Of a DNA stretch of 64,000 nt, positions 1-12,192 are shown one piece after another. Where the stretch lies: NCBI RefSeq assembly GCF_029784155.1, contig NC_073691.1, forward strand, positions 54,445,978-54,509,977, in the 5' to 3' direction. Made by a program: the position numbers and the translations under genes. The notes under the pieces are model-generated. The model had not been told where the DNA came from and searched no databases. It was given only the letters and a program-made list of their open reading frames with translations. Positions within the stretch are counted from its first letter, which is position 1; each line of letters begins with the position of its first letter. The DNA is from Uranotaenia lowii (taxonomy: Eukaryota > Arthropoda > Insecta > Diptera > Culicidae).

Positions 1-2574
1 TACATTTTACTCTGGCGGTGATGTCCGAGCGAGCGAGAGAACCAAAGCAATACAGTTCAGTGGACCCCATATTGTTGTGCTGCTGAAATGTTGTTGCGGC
101 TGGTGCTTCCAAGGGTTTTGTGTATTCTTTGCGGTAACCGTTCCGTTGCAAGATGTTCATGTTTCGATACTTAGCTGGTTTATTCGCTTCCGCGCCCGTT
201 CCGATTGACTGGTTCAAAAATATGTAATGTATGGCCTATATAAATATGTTTTTTTCTATGCATACCGAAATGTATTTCAAACTTAAATAGCATTGTTATT
301 TAACGATTATGTGATTTTCATAACAAAAGGGTTTCCGCAACATTTCGTCACTTTTTTAAAAGCTCGTTGGGTACAAACACGTCAACGGGCTCACACGTGC
401 TTTCACTGGTGATTAGATACAACGATCCCCTAACAGAACGAACGGGAAAGCCTCGTCATGCTTCAAAGTTGACAGCAAATCGTAGGACAGCCGCCGCCCG
501 TTATGGCAGGTTTGTTTTTCTCCTCATTTCCAACTGCTGAAGAGAACACGCACAGTCCGTTCCACTCGGCTCAGTCGTATTTTAGTTTGATTGCACCATG
601 TGCCGGGCCAAAGCTTCCATTTCAATGATGTATCCGTTTATAAATTCCACATGAGATTCCGGATAAAAATGACCGGCAAACGAAAATCTGACAGCGGGCA
701 ATATTTTTCCACTTTCAACAACAAAAGAGAGAGACAAAGGGAGAGGGCATAACATTTGGCTTTCCGAAGGTGAATCCGGACATAACCTATAAAATATTAG
801 TAGGTCGAGAGCAGAGGTGTCACTTAACGCGTTTGATTTTAAGCTTCTTTATTGGTTTGTGTCTCGTTGCAATAAAATTTCCGGCAACATCAGAAACATT
901 TTTTTTTGTATTTTTCGGATGAATATGTTCGTGCACGAAATAAATCTTGGATTATGTCAACTATTGTTATGTGATTTCTCATTTTACCATTCTGGATCAT
1001 TACTCCACTGTCATAACAATTACCTACCAGGTTACGGTTTATTGGGGATATCAACCCCCCTGAAGGTATGCAGTAGACACACACCTGAATGTGCGTGGTA
1101 TCGGTTCAGCTCCATCCAGCTGCCGGTGCTACTTTAGACCATCAAACATAAAAGCTGTCAGCCGTCGTCGGAGCTCAAAGCACCACCTGACCCGGACGAA
1201 AGCCAGCCATCCCTCCTGCGTCCGACAGAAGACATAAAAGATGAAATGTTGCCTACCTTTCGGAGCTCATACCCTAGACAACCACCACAACGACGGCCGT
1301 TGCTGTTGTTCAATATTCCGTTCTCATTCCAATTACCTACTAGCTCCAGTTAGACCTGGGAAGCTGTTTGACATTTTAATATGCAGACAGATGTTTCCAT
1401 CTGTCAGGTTTTGTTTCCATATTTTGCGAAGTTTTTTTTTGTTCTGCCAATTTGTGGGTGTGACTATATGTAATCGCTTCATTGGACTCGAATTGTTTCA
1501 CTTTTTGGCTGAATGTCAAGGTTTATCTTTCACTGTATCGGTTTGCAGACAAATCAAACAAGGCTGTTAATTTGTATAGGATGAATTTATAAAGGAACAA
1601 TTTAAATTTCAACTTTGAAAAAAGATAACAGTTTGGATAAATAATTCAAACGCAACCAAAATCGTTTTGCTTTGTTTTGCATTAAAAAGATTGAAAAGGT
1701 TTTCTATAACACACATCCACAATGTTGGCATTGAATTACGAAGACGTCCCAGCAAACATTTAACTGGGTATATCGCAGAAACAACAGGGATATAGAAACG
1801 CTTATACCACTTATACTACAAGAAATAATCGTTTTACTTACCAAAATAGCATATAGCTACAAAAGTGGAGGCAATATAGGGATAATAACTAGATTTCAGA
1901 AAAAAAAATGCGATTTCATTACGCCTACAACAAGCAAAATATACAATCATGAACAATTTGAGGTAACTGAAACTCTCCTTAACCCAGAATGGAACCTAAA
2001 TCCTCCGAATAAGCACACGAGCACCTTACCACGAGGTCAACTCATAAGTTGTTCGAAGGACAAACTGTAGGTCTTTAAGACTTGTGGAAGTCCCATTCAC
2101 AAATGAACAGATGTATAGGCTAAGCCTTGAAACTTGTGTTAAGTCCCAACGACCGTTTTGAATCAATTTTATGTTTTTTTTTTTTTGTTTGGGCCTCTAG
2201 ATGTCTCCAAGGATACTGAAGAGAATTGTCAAAAACAAAGTGCAATGTAAACAAAACCAAATACATATTCACAATTAGTGAATTTTGAAGGGGTCGCATT
2301 ACTATTTGACGAATTTCGAGCAAATTCATGGTGAAGTTTCGTAAACATTTATGATTTGCACAATGAAAATGTTAAGCTTAAGTCTGTTTTTTCTAATTGC
2401 TTCAAACTAGTATGAAGCACTTAATAGAAAAAAAAAAAGATACATGAAAATGCCTACTAAGAGAATCCTTGAATCGGTACCTATTGCTGCGTGGGACACA
2501 CAACAAATAGAAGCATTCCATTATAACTACGATTGTGCCCTTCCGAGAATGAGGTTGTTTAAAAGTTGAATCGA
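1..2574. other. Non-coding stretch, no gene recognised
   Basis: Open frames here are short (about 110 codons at most), start at arbitrary ATGs and show no recognisable domain. The DNA is AT-rich with homopolymer runs. I see no repeat ends, tRNA signature or convincing exon chain. Confidence 0.5.
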
Positions 2575-2682
2575 GTTGTTTAAATGATAGCATTTAAAAT
2601 TTTACACAGGTTTCTGGAATCTATATATTAGAGCTTGTAGCGGCTATCTAGAGAAACAGTGCCATCTATTGCGCCGTTAAAA
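2575..2682 (+). repeat. Left-hand member of a short duplicated host sequence flanking the gypsy element
   Basis: About 60 bases from roughly 2577 to 2637, ending in GAGCTTGTA, closely match roughly 15873-15932 on the far side of the LTR element, in the same orientation. The match is about three quarters identical by eye. The LTR element therefore appears to have inserted between two copies of an older tandem duplication. The sequence AGTGCCATCTATT near 2658 also reappears inverted near 15835. Confidence 0.55.
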
Positions 2683-3809
2683 AGTATAACAAATGGTCGG
2701 CTAGCGGGTTCAGCAATGCTGAGATTCCCCCCTCTCTGCCTCAGGGTCGGCTTAAGCTACAGACGATTCGGCTAGCCAAGAAAACACTTCGATTCGTTTT
2801 GAAACCTCCCACGTTTATTTAAGTTGGTCTTGGGTCGTGTACACTGGGGACTGCGTCCCACCCCTTATAGCTACTTCCTACCTCGTAACTCGGAACCACT
2901 GGCTTATGCTGTTGTGAGGGCACCTTCTTCCTTGAACCGGACGCCTGGTCGTAGCCCCTCCGCGTCCACAACGTGGCTCGGCGATCGTGCAGGTTACAGG
3001 AGCTGCACTATACTGTTGGCTGTCGGTCGGCGATTCCCCAATACAACGATAAAGCGGTTGTCGGTCGATGCTCCGGACTACAGACTAGGCGGCAACTAAA
3101 GCTTCGACGATGATGTTCCCGACGCACGGTCTGTTGACGGACCGATGCGTCGTTCTCTCGTTCGTAGCGGGCCCTTTTATACGAGTGGGGCCTTGGCCGT
3201 AGCGCCGGTGAGTGTGACTGCAGCGCACGGACCTGGGTTCGATTGTAATGGCGGAGTCTAAGCCAAGCCTCGAAGCGGGGAGCACACCTTCGATTCAAGG
3301 TAAAACCTCGGGGTCCTGGAGAAATCGAAATGGGGTTTTAGGTTGGCGTTGAAGAACGGTGGTCACTGCGGTTACGGGGTAGAGGTTCGTGTTTACCTGG
3401 ATATCCTGATAATCGGTGTATTCCGGAATTTTATTCTTCACTACTAGACACTGTTTTCGGCACGCTGTCTACGATGTGCTGTTCTGGTCGATGGTAGTGA
3501 AAATGGCCGATTTTCGGCAGGTCTTTGATCCCGTAGCCGCGTAGAAAGTTCTTAGACGTCACCGTTCTTTCGCCCCATTTCGATCCTCAATTCGCTTCGC
3601 CCTTTCGCCGCGTTACACTACCGCCATCTGGTAGTGAGGTTGCGAAGCATGACGTTGAGCTCTGCTGTCAGGTTGGTGCTTAGGGGTTTGGGGCGAACTT
3701 CGACGTAGGTCAGCTTCTTCACAAGCAAAGAATCTTCTTGGCACATTTAAAGTTTACGCGAACAAAAATTCCAACAAACACTGACATCACTAACCGAGCA
3801 CTTGTTACA
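2683..3809 (-). repeat. 3' LTR of the gypsy element
   Basis: Nearly identical to 14681-15812. Read on the minus strand the LTR begins TGTAACAAGTG and ends GTTATACT. It is more GC-rich than its surroundings. A 5-base difference (taCCGCCAtctgg here) and a 9-base indel near 2808 distinguish it from the other LTR. The 91-codon open frame found in both LTRs is regarded as fortuitous. Confidence 0.95.
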
Positions 3810-3821
3810 CTCTCCTCCCGC
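3810..3821 (-). promoter_or_regulatory. Polypurine tract of the gypsy element
   Basis: On the minus strand GCGGGAGGAGAG lies immediately before the TGTAAC start of the 3' LTR. This is the expected position and composition for the plus-strand priming site of an LTR retrotransposon. Confidence 0.85.
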
Positions 3822-5552
3822 TCGGGTTAAAAAAATGTTAGCAAGCTAATATTTTTTTAAACTTTGCGACACTTTTAACCTCCACCACAACACCGACTGC
3901 TGAACCAGAGGTCCTCGAAGAGCATTGACTTAACACTGTTAAACGCGAAGTGACAACGAACAATTCTATCCAAAAAGTTCTTTTCCTACTAGGTTTGGAC
4001 TTCCGCTGAAAAGTGATATGTATTCACCCGTGTTATTTGTGAGTCGGGGTCATAAGGCATCAACGTTGATAAATCAACTCCGCGCTGTTTAGAGGGAAAC
4101 CTTTACTGACCATCAACGTCTTCGACTCCGGTCTCCAGCGATCCCACACACTGAGCTACTGACCAACATTGTTGAAAACGAATTAAAATTATTTAAATTA
4201 AAGATAAAAACCTACTTAAGACTAAATATTTCAATAAATAACACCCATAACATGCATAGAATAACGAAAAATTACATACTAACATGCTAAAATAATTTAA
4301 AATCCGGAAACATTACAAATTTACACCATTTTACGGTGTGCAACAAATATTTATTCAAACGTACTCAATTTATATTGCGCGATGCGTTGTTTTGTCTGTG
4401 AACGTGGGTGTACTAAACACTGTACTAAAGCTGAATGACGTTTCTCAATCGGCGGACGAGTGGAAAAAGGAAACATTGAAATATCGTTTTGTAGTGATGG
4501 AATGTAACAACGTGGTAAGTACTTCTTTAAATAGCTACGAATTTCTTCATTATTGTGGATTTTTGGGTATTTTTATCATTTTGGAGACATTTCGTCGACG
4601 ATATTGTTGGCCAGTGATCTTTGAAGTGTATATATTTCATCCAAATAATCACAATAAAGTAGAAAGCGTTGGTATTTGATTCGGCACTTAACCTTTTCTT
4701 TGTTTTATCTTTCTATTTTTTAGGTTCCTATGCACTTTTGGAGAATCCGGATGATAGAAGGCTCCACAGACAAATGCGCTGGACATTTCCGATCATGGGA
4801 TCCAGGACCGGAGTGTCGCCTGCAACCACTGCGAAGCCCTCCCCGATTTCGCTGGATTTCCTTCCTGGATACGTTTGCCGACCGAGGAATGTCCGTGTCT
4901 TGCCCTGCGCCCACGCATTTTGCGCCCACGCTTTTCGCGCCCGACTTCCCTGGGGGATTCTGGCAAAGATGGTGAGTATTTGTGTGATGTTTTAAATATT
5001 TTTTTTTTTTATCGATGAAGTGCGACATTTTGCCTACATGCCTGCTACATAAACTTTGTATCGCGAAGTGCAATGCAACATGCCATGCACTTCTTCATGT
5101 TGCACGCGACTTCGTCGATTGTGTGCTCATGTAGGGGCAGAATGATGCTGTTTATTATAGCTTCGTTTTGGTAAATGATTTTAATTTTTTTTTTTGTTGA
5201 CCTGCAGGATTTTTCGATTGGTATTACCGAGAGGGTCAGAGGGTCGACAAAAGTGGTTCGTACCCGGTATTAGGTGCGCTAGCCACACCAGCTTATAACT
5301 TCTCGGACAGGCAGGAAGCAACCGACCGAATACTAGGTAAGTTGCATTCCAGTATCCCACCTACTTCTCGCCTGTCTTATGTAGGGTAGATTGCCCAATT
5401 CTGAACCGTAAATGTTCCGGTTATATGAGGTGTTTTTTTTTTTAATTTCAATACTATTGCAATGCGTTTGCTCATATTTAAATACAAACGAGGCTGAATA
5501 AAAAAATCAAGATATTGATGGTAAAAACCATTTCGTGATTTCGTTGTTCTCT
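3822..5552. other. 3' region of the gypsy element without a sense-strand gene
   Basis: Between the integrase stop codon and the polypurine tract there are 1.7 kb with no substantial minus-strand frame, so no env gene is visible. The right half carries splice-like signals on the plus strand, listed separately. The left half (about 3830-4330) holds nothing recognisable. Confidence 0.6.
4338..5336 (+). other. Candidate antisense multi-exon transcript unit inside the gypsy element
   Basis: On the strand opposite to gag-pol there are ordered splice-like signals. A donor (cgtg|GTAAGT) follows 4514. An acceptor with a T-rich tract (tattttttAG) ends at 4723. A donor (aagatg|GTGAGT) follows 4971, an acceptor with a long T tract (gacctgcAG) ends at 5207, and a donor (actag|GTAAGT) follows 5336. 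The frame open from 4338 crosses the first junction in phase, continues through exon 4724-4971, and ends in exon 5208-5336 at an in-frame stop. A different frame is open through the end of exon 2 and all of exon 3. I recognise no protein family. It could be a captured host fragment, an antisense accessory transcript, or chance. Confidence 0.35.
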
Positions 5553-6037
5553 TCAAGCACGAAGATCATTAGAAGAAAATATTCCAAGTGACCTCCCATC
5601 CATGTCGCTCACTTCATAGGAGCTTGTTCCTTTTTTTGCTAGGATGATGCAAGGGACATAAACCGGTCCGAGCTTTGCATTGAAATTGTTTCCGGCTGAC
5701 GATTGTTTAAACGATCTTTTAAAAACCCTTTGCCCGACATTGAACGTGGGTGTATAAGTTTTCTGACGAAGGTCATATCTCTTTTTGGTGCTTTCGTATG
5801 CTGACCGGAGATTTTTACTAACGATTTCCCATACTACTCGGTTGACGGTTTTGAATTTGGACATGCGTTCCTCTTCCGTCAAAGTTGGTTGCATTTCCTG
5901 AACAAAATCAGATCCACGAGTGATGATCTCGTTTCCGAAAACAATGTGGTGTGGAGTGTATTTTGTTGTAGCGTGCACGGTGTTGTTTAGTACGTGTTGG
6001 ACCTCCGAAATGCGACAATCCCACATTCGTTGGTCAA
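5553..6037 (-). CDS. pol: Gypsy integrase, C-terminal part (separated by hAT insertion)
   Basis: This frame is the last ~160 codons of pol. It starts just left of the hAT insertion and ends at a stop at 5553. It contains the end of the integrase core (QHVLNNTVHATTKYTPHHIVFG, a typical 'TPHHLVFG' stretch), a helical linker (SKNLRSAYESTKKRYDLR) and a GPY/F-like C-terminal module (FNAKLGPVYVPCIILAKKG...SYEVSDMDG). The reading frame would be continuous with the frame ending at 9432 if the insert and one copy of its 8-bp target duplication were absent. It is no longer joined to the catalytic core, so no functional integrase can be made from this copy. Confidence 0.9.
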
Positions 6038-6045
6038 CACGTACG
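6038..6045. repeat. 8-bp target duplication, left copy (CACGTACG)
   Basis: CACGTACG here and CACGTGCG at 9424-9431 flank the insert. They differ at one base. Eight-base duplications are characteristic of hAT transposition. Confidence 0.85.
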
Positions 6046-9000
6046 CAGGGGCGGTCCTAGAGCTGGCTCTTGGGGGGGGTGATTTTTCAAATTTTTAAAA
6101 ATCAGTCAATAACGTAAATATATGGCGAAAAACACGTTCATTTGGAGAGAGCGAGTGGGAGGAGGTTGGGAGGGGGGGGGGAGATTTGGTGTTGTGCAGT
6201 TTCAAATGAGACTCAAATATTTGCTGCACACCAGACCCTTGAGAAGGAAACGTCCATGGGTAGGGGGTTTCGAATTTCAAATTTTGTTAGAAATTATAAC
6301 AATACCAAAAAAGGACATTAAATAAGCAAATTGATTTCTTAAACCATATTCAAACCCATTATCATTACACAAAGTCGAAAAAATATTACTGATACGAATC
6401 TAAATTAATCAGAATCAAAGTATCAAATCAATTTTATTTCCGGTTAGTCATTAATAAATTTTTCAAAATGTTGATTCTTATTCTGAACTAAAAAAATAAA
6501 GTTAGTATTTTCAAAACATCAGAAACAGAATGCGAATTAAAATTTGGAATAAAGCTAGAATTTGAAGCTTTGGACATAACAATCTGCGCACAGAAGAAGA
6601 ATACATCAAATATAACACCAGATTTGATAAAAAATTATACACGAATTCTTACAAAAAATCAGATTAGGTCATAACAATTGATATTAATGTAAATTATCAA
6701 CCATATGAATTTACATTTCTTTTCTTCAATTTCAACTGCAGAGTTGGTTGAAAAATTCCTCTGTAATGTCATCCATTTAACATTTTATTCCATGAAGAAA
6801 ATATTTCCATTTTGAACTTCAGAGAATTTATTAGAAATTAGGAGAAGATTAATTTTAAAATGAAAATAATTAATTTTATTTCAAGAGTGTCAGTTATCAA
6901 AGTCTGAGATAAAATCCTTTATAAATATTCAAATTCTACCAGCAATCATTATTAAAGGCAAAAAAGTTAATTTTTGATTGTGATCGCAGTTATAACTTTA
7001 TGTTTATAAAATACAACCACAATTCATCATCACTGAAAAAGTACAAGGTGGGAAATGGGAAAGTTCTTGAAAAATCAAATTCAAAACTGATCAAAATAAA
7101 AACAAAGAGTTTCAAGTTTTATTTTAAACTGAAAAAACTGATTCTTAATTTTTTTATTATACTTTATTCAATAAAGAATTAATACTTTTTTGATGATGAA
7201 TGATCTAAAAAAAATCTACAGTTTTTGATAATTGGGAAAGACAAGAATTTCTGACATTACTAAAGAAAATTTTAAAAAACTAAGATTTTATTTCATTTAA
7301 AAAAAATTGCTGAAGTCTGAAAAACGATTTGGTTTCTGCTTTGAGAAATTTCTTAAATTCAACGTAGTCATTACTTCTTTAACGAATAGTCGAAAAAATC
7401 TATTATTTTACAGGATTGAGAACAATAAACAAACAGAAAACATCAATAAAAAAATTTCACAGAAGTCAAAATTATTTGCGTTCTTGTAGAAAGAAATTTG
7501 GTATGAACCCTCATTTGAATTTTCATTATAATGTTTAAAATTATTTTCAGAAAAATGCAGACTTTTCTTAAATAATTTTTAACCTATTTGAAAATAATTT
7601 AGGGCACCAACATAAATCATAATTAGCTCTTAAATTCATTTCATCTCAAAAAGTGTTAATTCTGTGGCCATGTGAATGTATAAATACCCTTTTGAATGAG
7701 GATTTAAACATTAAGATAAAAAATAGAGGCTGAAATTGGGTTCTTGAAAAAATATTTCATATCAGTATAAAATTGGTAATGATTCAACCAATTTTTTTTA
7801 TCTAGGTAATGGATGAACTTGATTAGATACACTTCTTCAAAAAAAAAATTACACTACTATGATGCACACTGCTTTTTCCCTTCCCTTCAAATTTCATTCA
7901 ACTCAATTTGAGGTTTGTATTTTAAAAAAATTGAAATTAGAGAAATCTAACAAACTTTCTCTCCATACTTATTTTGATACCCTTTTAAACAGCTTATACA
8001 TCCTTTTATAAAACAATCTACGAATCTTTAATATTCAATTGTTGATAAAAAGATAATTTTCGTCATTTTTATATTGGGCAGTTTGAAAATTATCAATTTA
8101 AGAACTCTTTAAGGAATTTTCCGATATAAATGTTATTTTACAAATGAAAAAATATACACATTTTTAAAGAAAAAAATGTGAAAAAATTCTCTGGAGTATC
8201 AATATATCACTGCGAAACTCTCACCAAAATTTAAGTGATTCTTGTTTTGAAACATTACCTTTGGAAACCAAACATTTATTTGAGACAGTGTTAACTGAAT
8301 TATTTATTATTTTTCTGAAGTATATTGCTGAATCGTGATTCGAAAAAAACGAATGAATATAAACTTTTGTTTCGATTCTTCAATTACTAAATATAAATTT
8401 AATTCTAAAATAGAACCATTTAAATTTCATTCTTAGATATGCAGCTTTCGGAACTTTATTTTCATGTATTTTTTCTTCAATTTCAACCTCTCATAGATTT
8501 TAAAATTTATTGGAACTACAAGTACGATGTGAAAAACTGTATTTTTGCTTCATGCACTCAATATTTTCAAACATATTGTATAAGTATTTGAAATGTAAAA
8601 AAAAATGAATAAAAGATCATTTCTTACAGCTAATACTATTTTTCAATAAAAAGTCCCAATCAATTGCAATATAAATAACGAAACTTTCAGATTCAGGGGG
8701 GACGTTCAACTTAAATTATTAAGCTGGATTTTTATTTAAAATTTTCATTATTATTGTGTGGATGAGCTGCAGTATCGGCGATATAATTGGTGTGAATTTG
8801 GAACTTCAGCCGTGTTGGTAAAAAATAAGAAAAATATCTTAAGCGATTGCCATGTTTCTGAGAAAATAATCGAGTGATGACGGGATATTATTATCACTGG
8901 TTTTATCTCATCTGGGAAAAATTAAAACTAAGGCAAATTTTTTGGACCCTATGTTTTAAAAATTATTTTTGGAGGTATATTCCTGAACTAATTTTTTATC

Positions 9001-9423
9001 AGGTTTTGTTCATCACCTCTAATTTAAGAAGTAGTATTTAAGGTATTTTTAGAAAATTGAATAGATATGAATGTATAGAAACGTATAAAGTATACATATA
9101 TGGTCAGCAAATTCGAATTAAACACTGTAAGTGCCTTAACAAAAGTAAATTGGTGAAAATAGGTCTAGGCAATTGCGAGTTACAGTTGTTTTAGTTTAGG
9201 GGACTGATTTTTTTTTCAATTTAAGAATTTTGAAAATTGATATTTTTTTTTATTTAAAAATCACCCCCACGGAGTGGAAAATTTTGAAAATTCGAAAGAA
9301 CACCCACTAGAAAAAGTTCTAACTTTTTACAGAAATTCCAGCGTATGTGAGTATTTTGTAACGATTTTTTGCCGCTTGGGGGGGGTGATCACCCCGATCA
9401 CCCCCCCCATAGGACCGCGCCTG
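6046..9423. mobile_element. Non-autonomous hAT-type DNA transposon inserted in gypsy integrase
   Basis: The insert begins CAGGGGCGGTCCTA and ends TAGGACCGCGCCTG, a 14-base terminal inverted repeat with one mismatch. Inside both ends lies a G-rich or C-rich run followed by GTGAT (or its complement). With the 8-bp target duplication this places it in the hAT superfamily. The 3.4-kb interior is very AT-rich and has no frame above about 70 codons, so it encodes no transposase. The stretch near 6236-6320 (GTCCATGGG...TTTCGAATTTCAAATTT) is similar to 25255-25330, which links it to a dispersed repeat family in this window. It must be younger than the gypsy insertion. Confidence 0.9.
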
Positions 9424-9431
9424 CACGTGCG
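9424..9431. repeat. 8-bp target duplication, right copy (CACGTGCG)
   Basis: Partner of 6038-6045. It lies within the integrase coding frame of the gypsy element. Confidence 0.85.
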
Positions 9432-11029
9432 TACGATCGGATCATTGAATTGATTGTTCTGTTAAGGCGTTCAGCGGGGTTTGCCTGGCTTCGATGGCGT
9501 GCGTTAGCCCAGTGCTGCACCTCGTACTTCTGCAACAAAGACTGAAATTCCTTTGACAAAAAGGTTGATGCGTTGTCGGAAATGATGATCTGAGGAACTG
9601 ACAGTTTGCGAAACCATTGCTCTTCCAGAATGGTACACAGACTACCCGAAGCAATCTTCTTCACAGGAACAAGCAGGCAGTATTTCGAGAACAGGTCGAG
9701 AACTACGAGTAGGTGTGCATTGCCCTGCTTGCTTCTGGGAAGTGATTGTATGTAATCCATGCACACAATCTGGAAGGGTCTGGTCGCAATCCGTTGTTTT
9801 CCCATCTCGGGAACGGTGGAATGTGTGGGGTGCTTGTTTTCGTTACACGCGTCACACTGTGCAAGGTGTTTCTTTAAGTCAGCAGACATTCGTGGCCAGT
9901 AGTAACGTCGTTTGAGGGAATCGATGGATTTTTCGTACCCAATGTGCAATTTTTCGTCGTGCTCCTGTTGCATGACTCGATTCCTTTGGGACTTCGGTAC
10001 GCACTCTTTCCACGCGAACGTGTAGTCCAGGACATCTGATTTTGACGCCACGAGCTTGTACAACTTCCGGTTTTCAATCCGGAAGTCAATGTATTTTTCC
10101 GGATCCTGCTGAACAGCGGCGAAAAGGTTTCGATACCACTCGTCTTCTACAACCGGATCCAATGATTCGATAGAACGTGAAAGGGCATCGGGCACGATAT
10201 TTTCTTTCCCTCTACGGTGTTTCACATCCATATCGTACTGCTGCAGCGTTATACTCCATCTGCTGAGGCGTGACGAGGACTTCCATTTCGCTCGCATGAT
10301 GAAGGATAACGCCGAAGAGTCCGTGACCAGTGTAAAATGTGTGCCTTCGATGTAACACCGGAATTTTTCGATGCAGCGGAGGGCGGCCAGTTCTTCCTTC
10401 TCCGCTGCATGATAGTGTAATTCGGCCCCTTTCAGCTTCTCTGAGTGAAAAGCAATTACTCGTTCCAAGCCTCCCTGTACTTGCGTGAGTACCCCTGCGA
10501 GCGCGGTATCGCTTGCGTCCGTTTGTACGCAAAATGGTTTGCTGAAGTCTGGATTCGCCATCACAGGGGCTGTGATTAGCCGCTCCTTGATGGCTTGGAA
10601 AGCTCCTTCTGCTGCGTCGTTCCACTGCACCTTCTTGGGCTTGTTTTTTAACAAGTCCGTAAGAGGTGCAGTGAGTTCGCTGAAATTTGAGATGAACCTA
10701 CGGTAGTAATTTGCCATACCGAGGAATCTACGTAAGGATCTTACCGAGTTGGGCACCTCAAATCCCAAGATCGCTTGAATACGATCTGGGTTTGGGCGAA
10801 GTCCTTCTCTGGATAAGATATACCCCAAATACGGTAGTTCGTGGCAGCAGAAGTTTGATTTTTTTAGATTAATGTATAAGTTCGCTTTACGCAACCGACT
10901 CGCAAGCTCACGCAATTTTGTCATGTGGTCTTCAAATGACGCGCTGACCACTACGATATCATCCAGATACACGAAAATATACGGTTCCAATGCCCCATGA
11001 CCGAGTGTTCGATCCATGACCTTGCTCAA
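9432..11029 (-). pseudogene. pol: Gypsy pol: RT palm/thumb, RNase H and integrase core (broken)
   Basis: A frame of about 540 codons (9398-11029 before trimming hAT sequence). It holds the RT catalytic YLDD box at residues 21-24, RT thumb and connection (FLGMANYYRRFI), and RNase H (QTDASD, then AAEKEELA). The integrase zinc finger is His357, His362, Cys392, Cys395, and the integrase core has Asp425, Asp485 and Glu520. The catalytic residues are present. The frame ends artificially in hAT sequence soon after Glu520. Its upstream end is also artificial: a short duplication around 11045-11058 throws it out of frame with the protease and RT fingers. In an intact element this polyprotein copies the RNA genome and integrates the cDNA. 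Confidence 0.95.
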
Positions 11030-11044
11030 GCTTGCCGGACTGTT

Positions 11045-11058
11045 GGCTAGACTAGACC
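11045..11058 (-). other. Frameshifting 5-nt tandem duplication in gypsy RT
   Basis: The plus strand reads ggCTAGACTAGAcc, in which CTAGA is duplicated. On the coding strand the upstream frame hits TAG inside this duplication. The downstream frame resumes the conserved RT sequence in a different phase. Five bases of excess account for the shift. Confidence 0.8.
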
Positions 11059-12192
11059 GTATGCGAGTCGCCGGAAATGGAACAAACCCCGTCCTGGTAC
11101 AGAAAAAGCCGTAAATTTCCGTGAATCTGGATGGAGCGGTATCTGAAGGAAAGCCTGGGAAAGATCTATCGTCGATAAATATTTAAACTTTCCCAGATGG
11201 CTCAGGATCCTGTTCTGATGTGGGAGGGGGTACGCGTCTCGTTTGGTGCGCTCGTTTAATTTCCTCGCATCCAAACAGAGTCGAACCTCATCGCTGTCTC
11301 GTTTCGATACCGGGACGATCGGAAGAGACCAGTCGGACTCCGACGGTTCGATGATGTCCTCCGCCAACATTTTGTCGACGGCAAGATGAATCTTGCGTTG
11401 GATTTCCGGGCTCCAGGGGTATGGGTTCTTTCTTACCGGTTCTGAGTGTGTGAACTCATCTTTGAGTTCTATCCTGTGCTCCAACAGCTTTGTTTCCCCA
11501 AATCGACCTGGCCCCGCTACAAGAAACATCTTCTTAACATCATCCAACTGCCTCTTTTGATCGTCACTTAATCTCTCCTCATCTTCTTCCAGATTTGTAC
11601 CAGCTTCGCCATCCAGTGACTCGACGGATTCCTGCAAAGTTGGACGTATTCCGAACTTTTGCCAGAAATCGTAACCTAGGATGCATCGCCGGTTCAACTC
11701 TGGAGCGACAAGGACGGACAACAACCTGGTGACCCCATTGAAGGTGACCGGGATATCTACGGCCCCAATGACCTCCAGATGTTGGCCTCCAGCTGTCGAG
11801 AGTTTGATATTGGTGGGTATTATTTTTAATTTAAGTAGTCGAATGAGTTTCTTACTTCCTATGCCTATGATAGTCCTAGATGCCCCACTATCTGGAAGGC
11901 CCACGACAGAAATTCTCATCAGTTCGACTTTCGCAAATGGACGAGAATCGTTCTCGAGGTTGACGAGCAATGTTGCAATCTCGACATCCTTGTTAACGTC
12001 TTCTCTCACTTGCGAATAGCCTAGCTGCTGAAGAATTTCTTCGGAAGAACTTGCCTCTAGATGGTGAGGTCTAGCTGGCTTTTCTAAAAGACTGCCCGGC
12101 CTTACTGGGCAGTCTTTGCCACGTTTTTTGATTGACAATATGGACATTCTTTTGCGAAGAATCCCGGGAATCCACACCGTGCACAGAAGCAA
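11047..12192 (-). pseudogene. pol: Gypsy pol: aspartic protease and RT fingers (broken at 3' end)
   Basis: A frame of 381 codons overlapping the end of gag in another frame, as expected for expression by ribosomal frameshifting; its first ATG is probably not a true start. Asp101 in LPDSGASRTIIG is the protease catalytic triad (D-S/T-G). ILGYDFWQKFGI at about 171-182 is the typical protease end. RT fingers follow (YPWSPEIQRKI, RLCLDARKLNERT, DAYPLP). The first catalytic Asp is at 343 in LSTIDLSQAF. The frame stops at TAG within the short duplication just after AYGL. Apart from that lesion the sequence looks well conserved, which fits a recent insertion. Confidence 0.93.

Noticed and set aside
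817..1570. Plus-strand frames of 106 and 109 codons
   Set aside because: No domain, no splice context and composition like the surrounding non-coding DNA.
2824..3298. 91- and 96-codon frames repeated at 14831-15305
   Set aside because: They lie inside the LTRs and are duplicated only because the LTRs are. Frames occur on both strands with no protein similarity that I recognise.
4720..5073. Minus-strand frame of 117 codons as a possible env or accessory gene of the gypsy element
   Set aside because: No signal peptide, membrane segment or motif; it is opposite to the splice-like exons and looks fortuitous.
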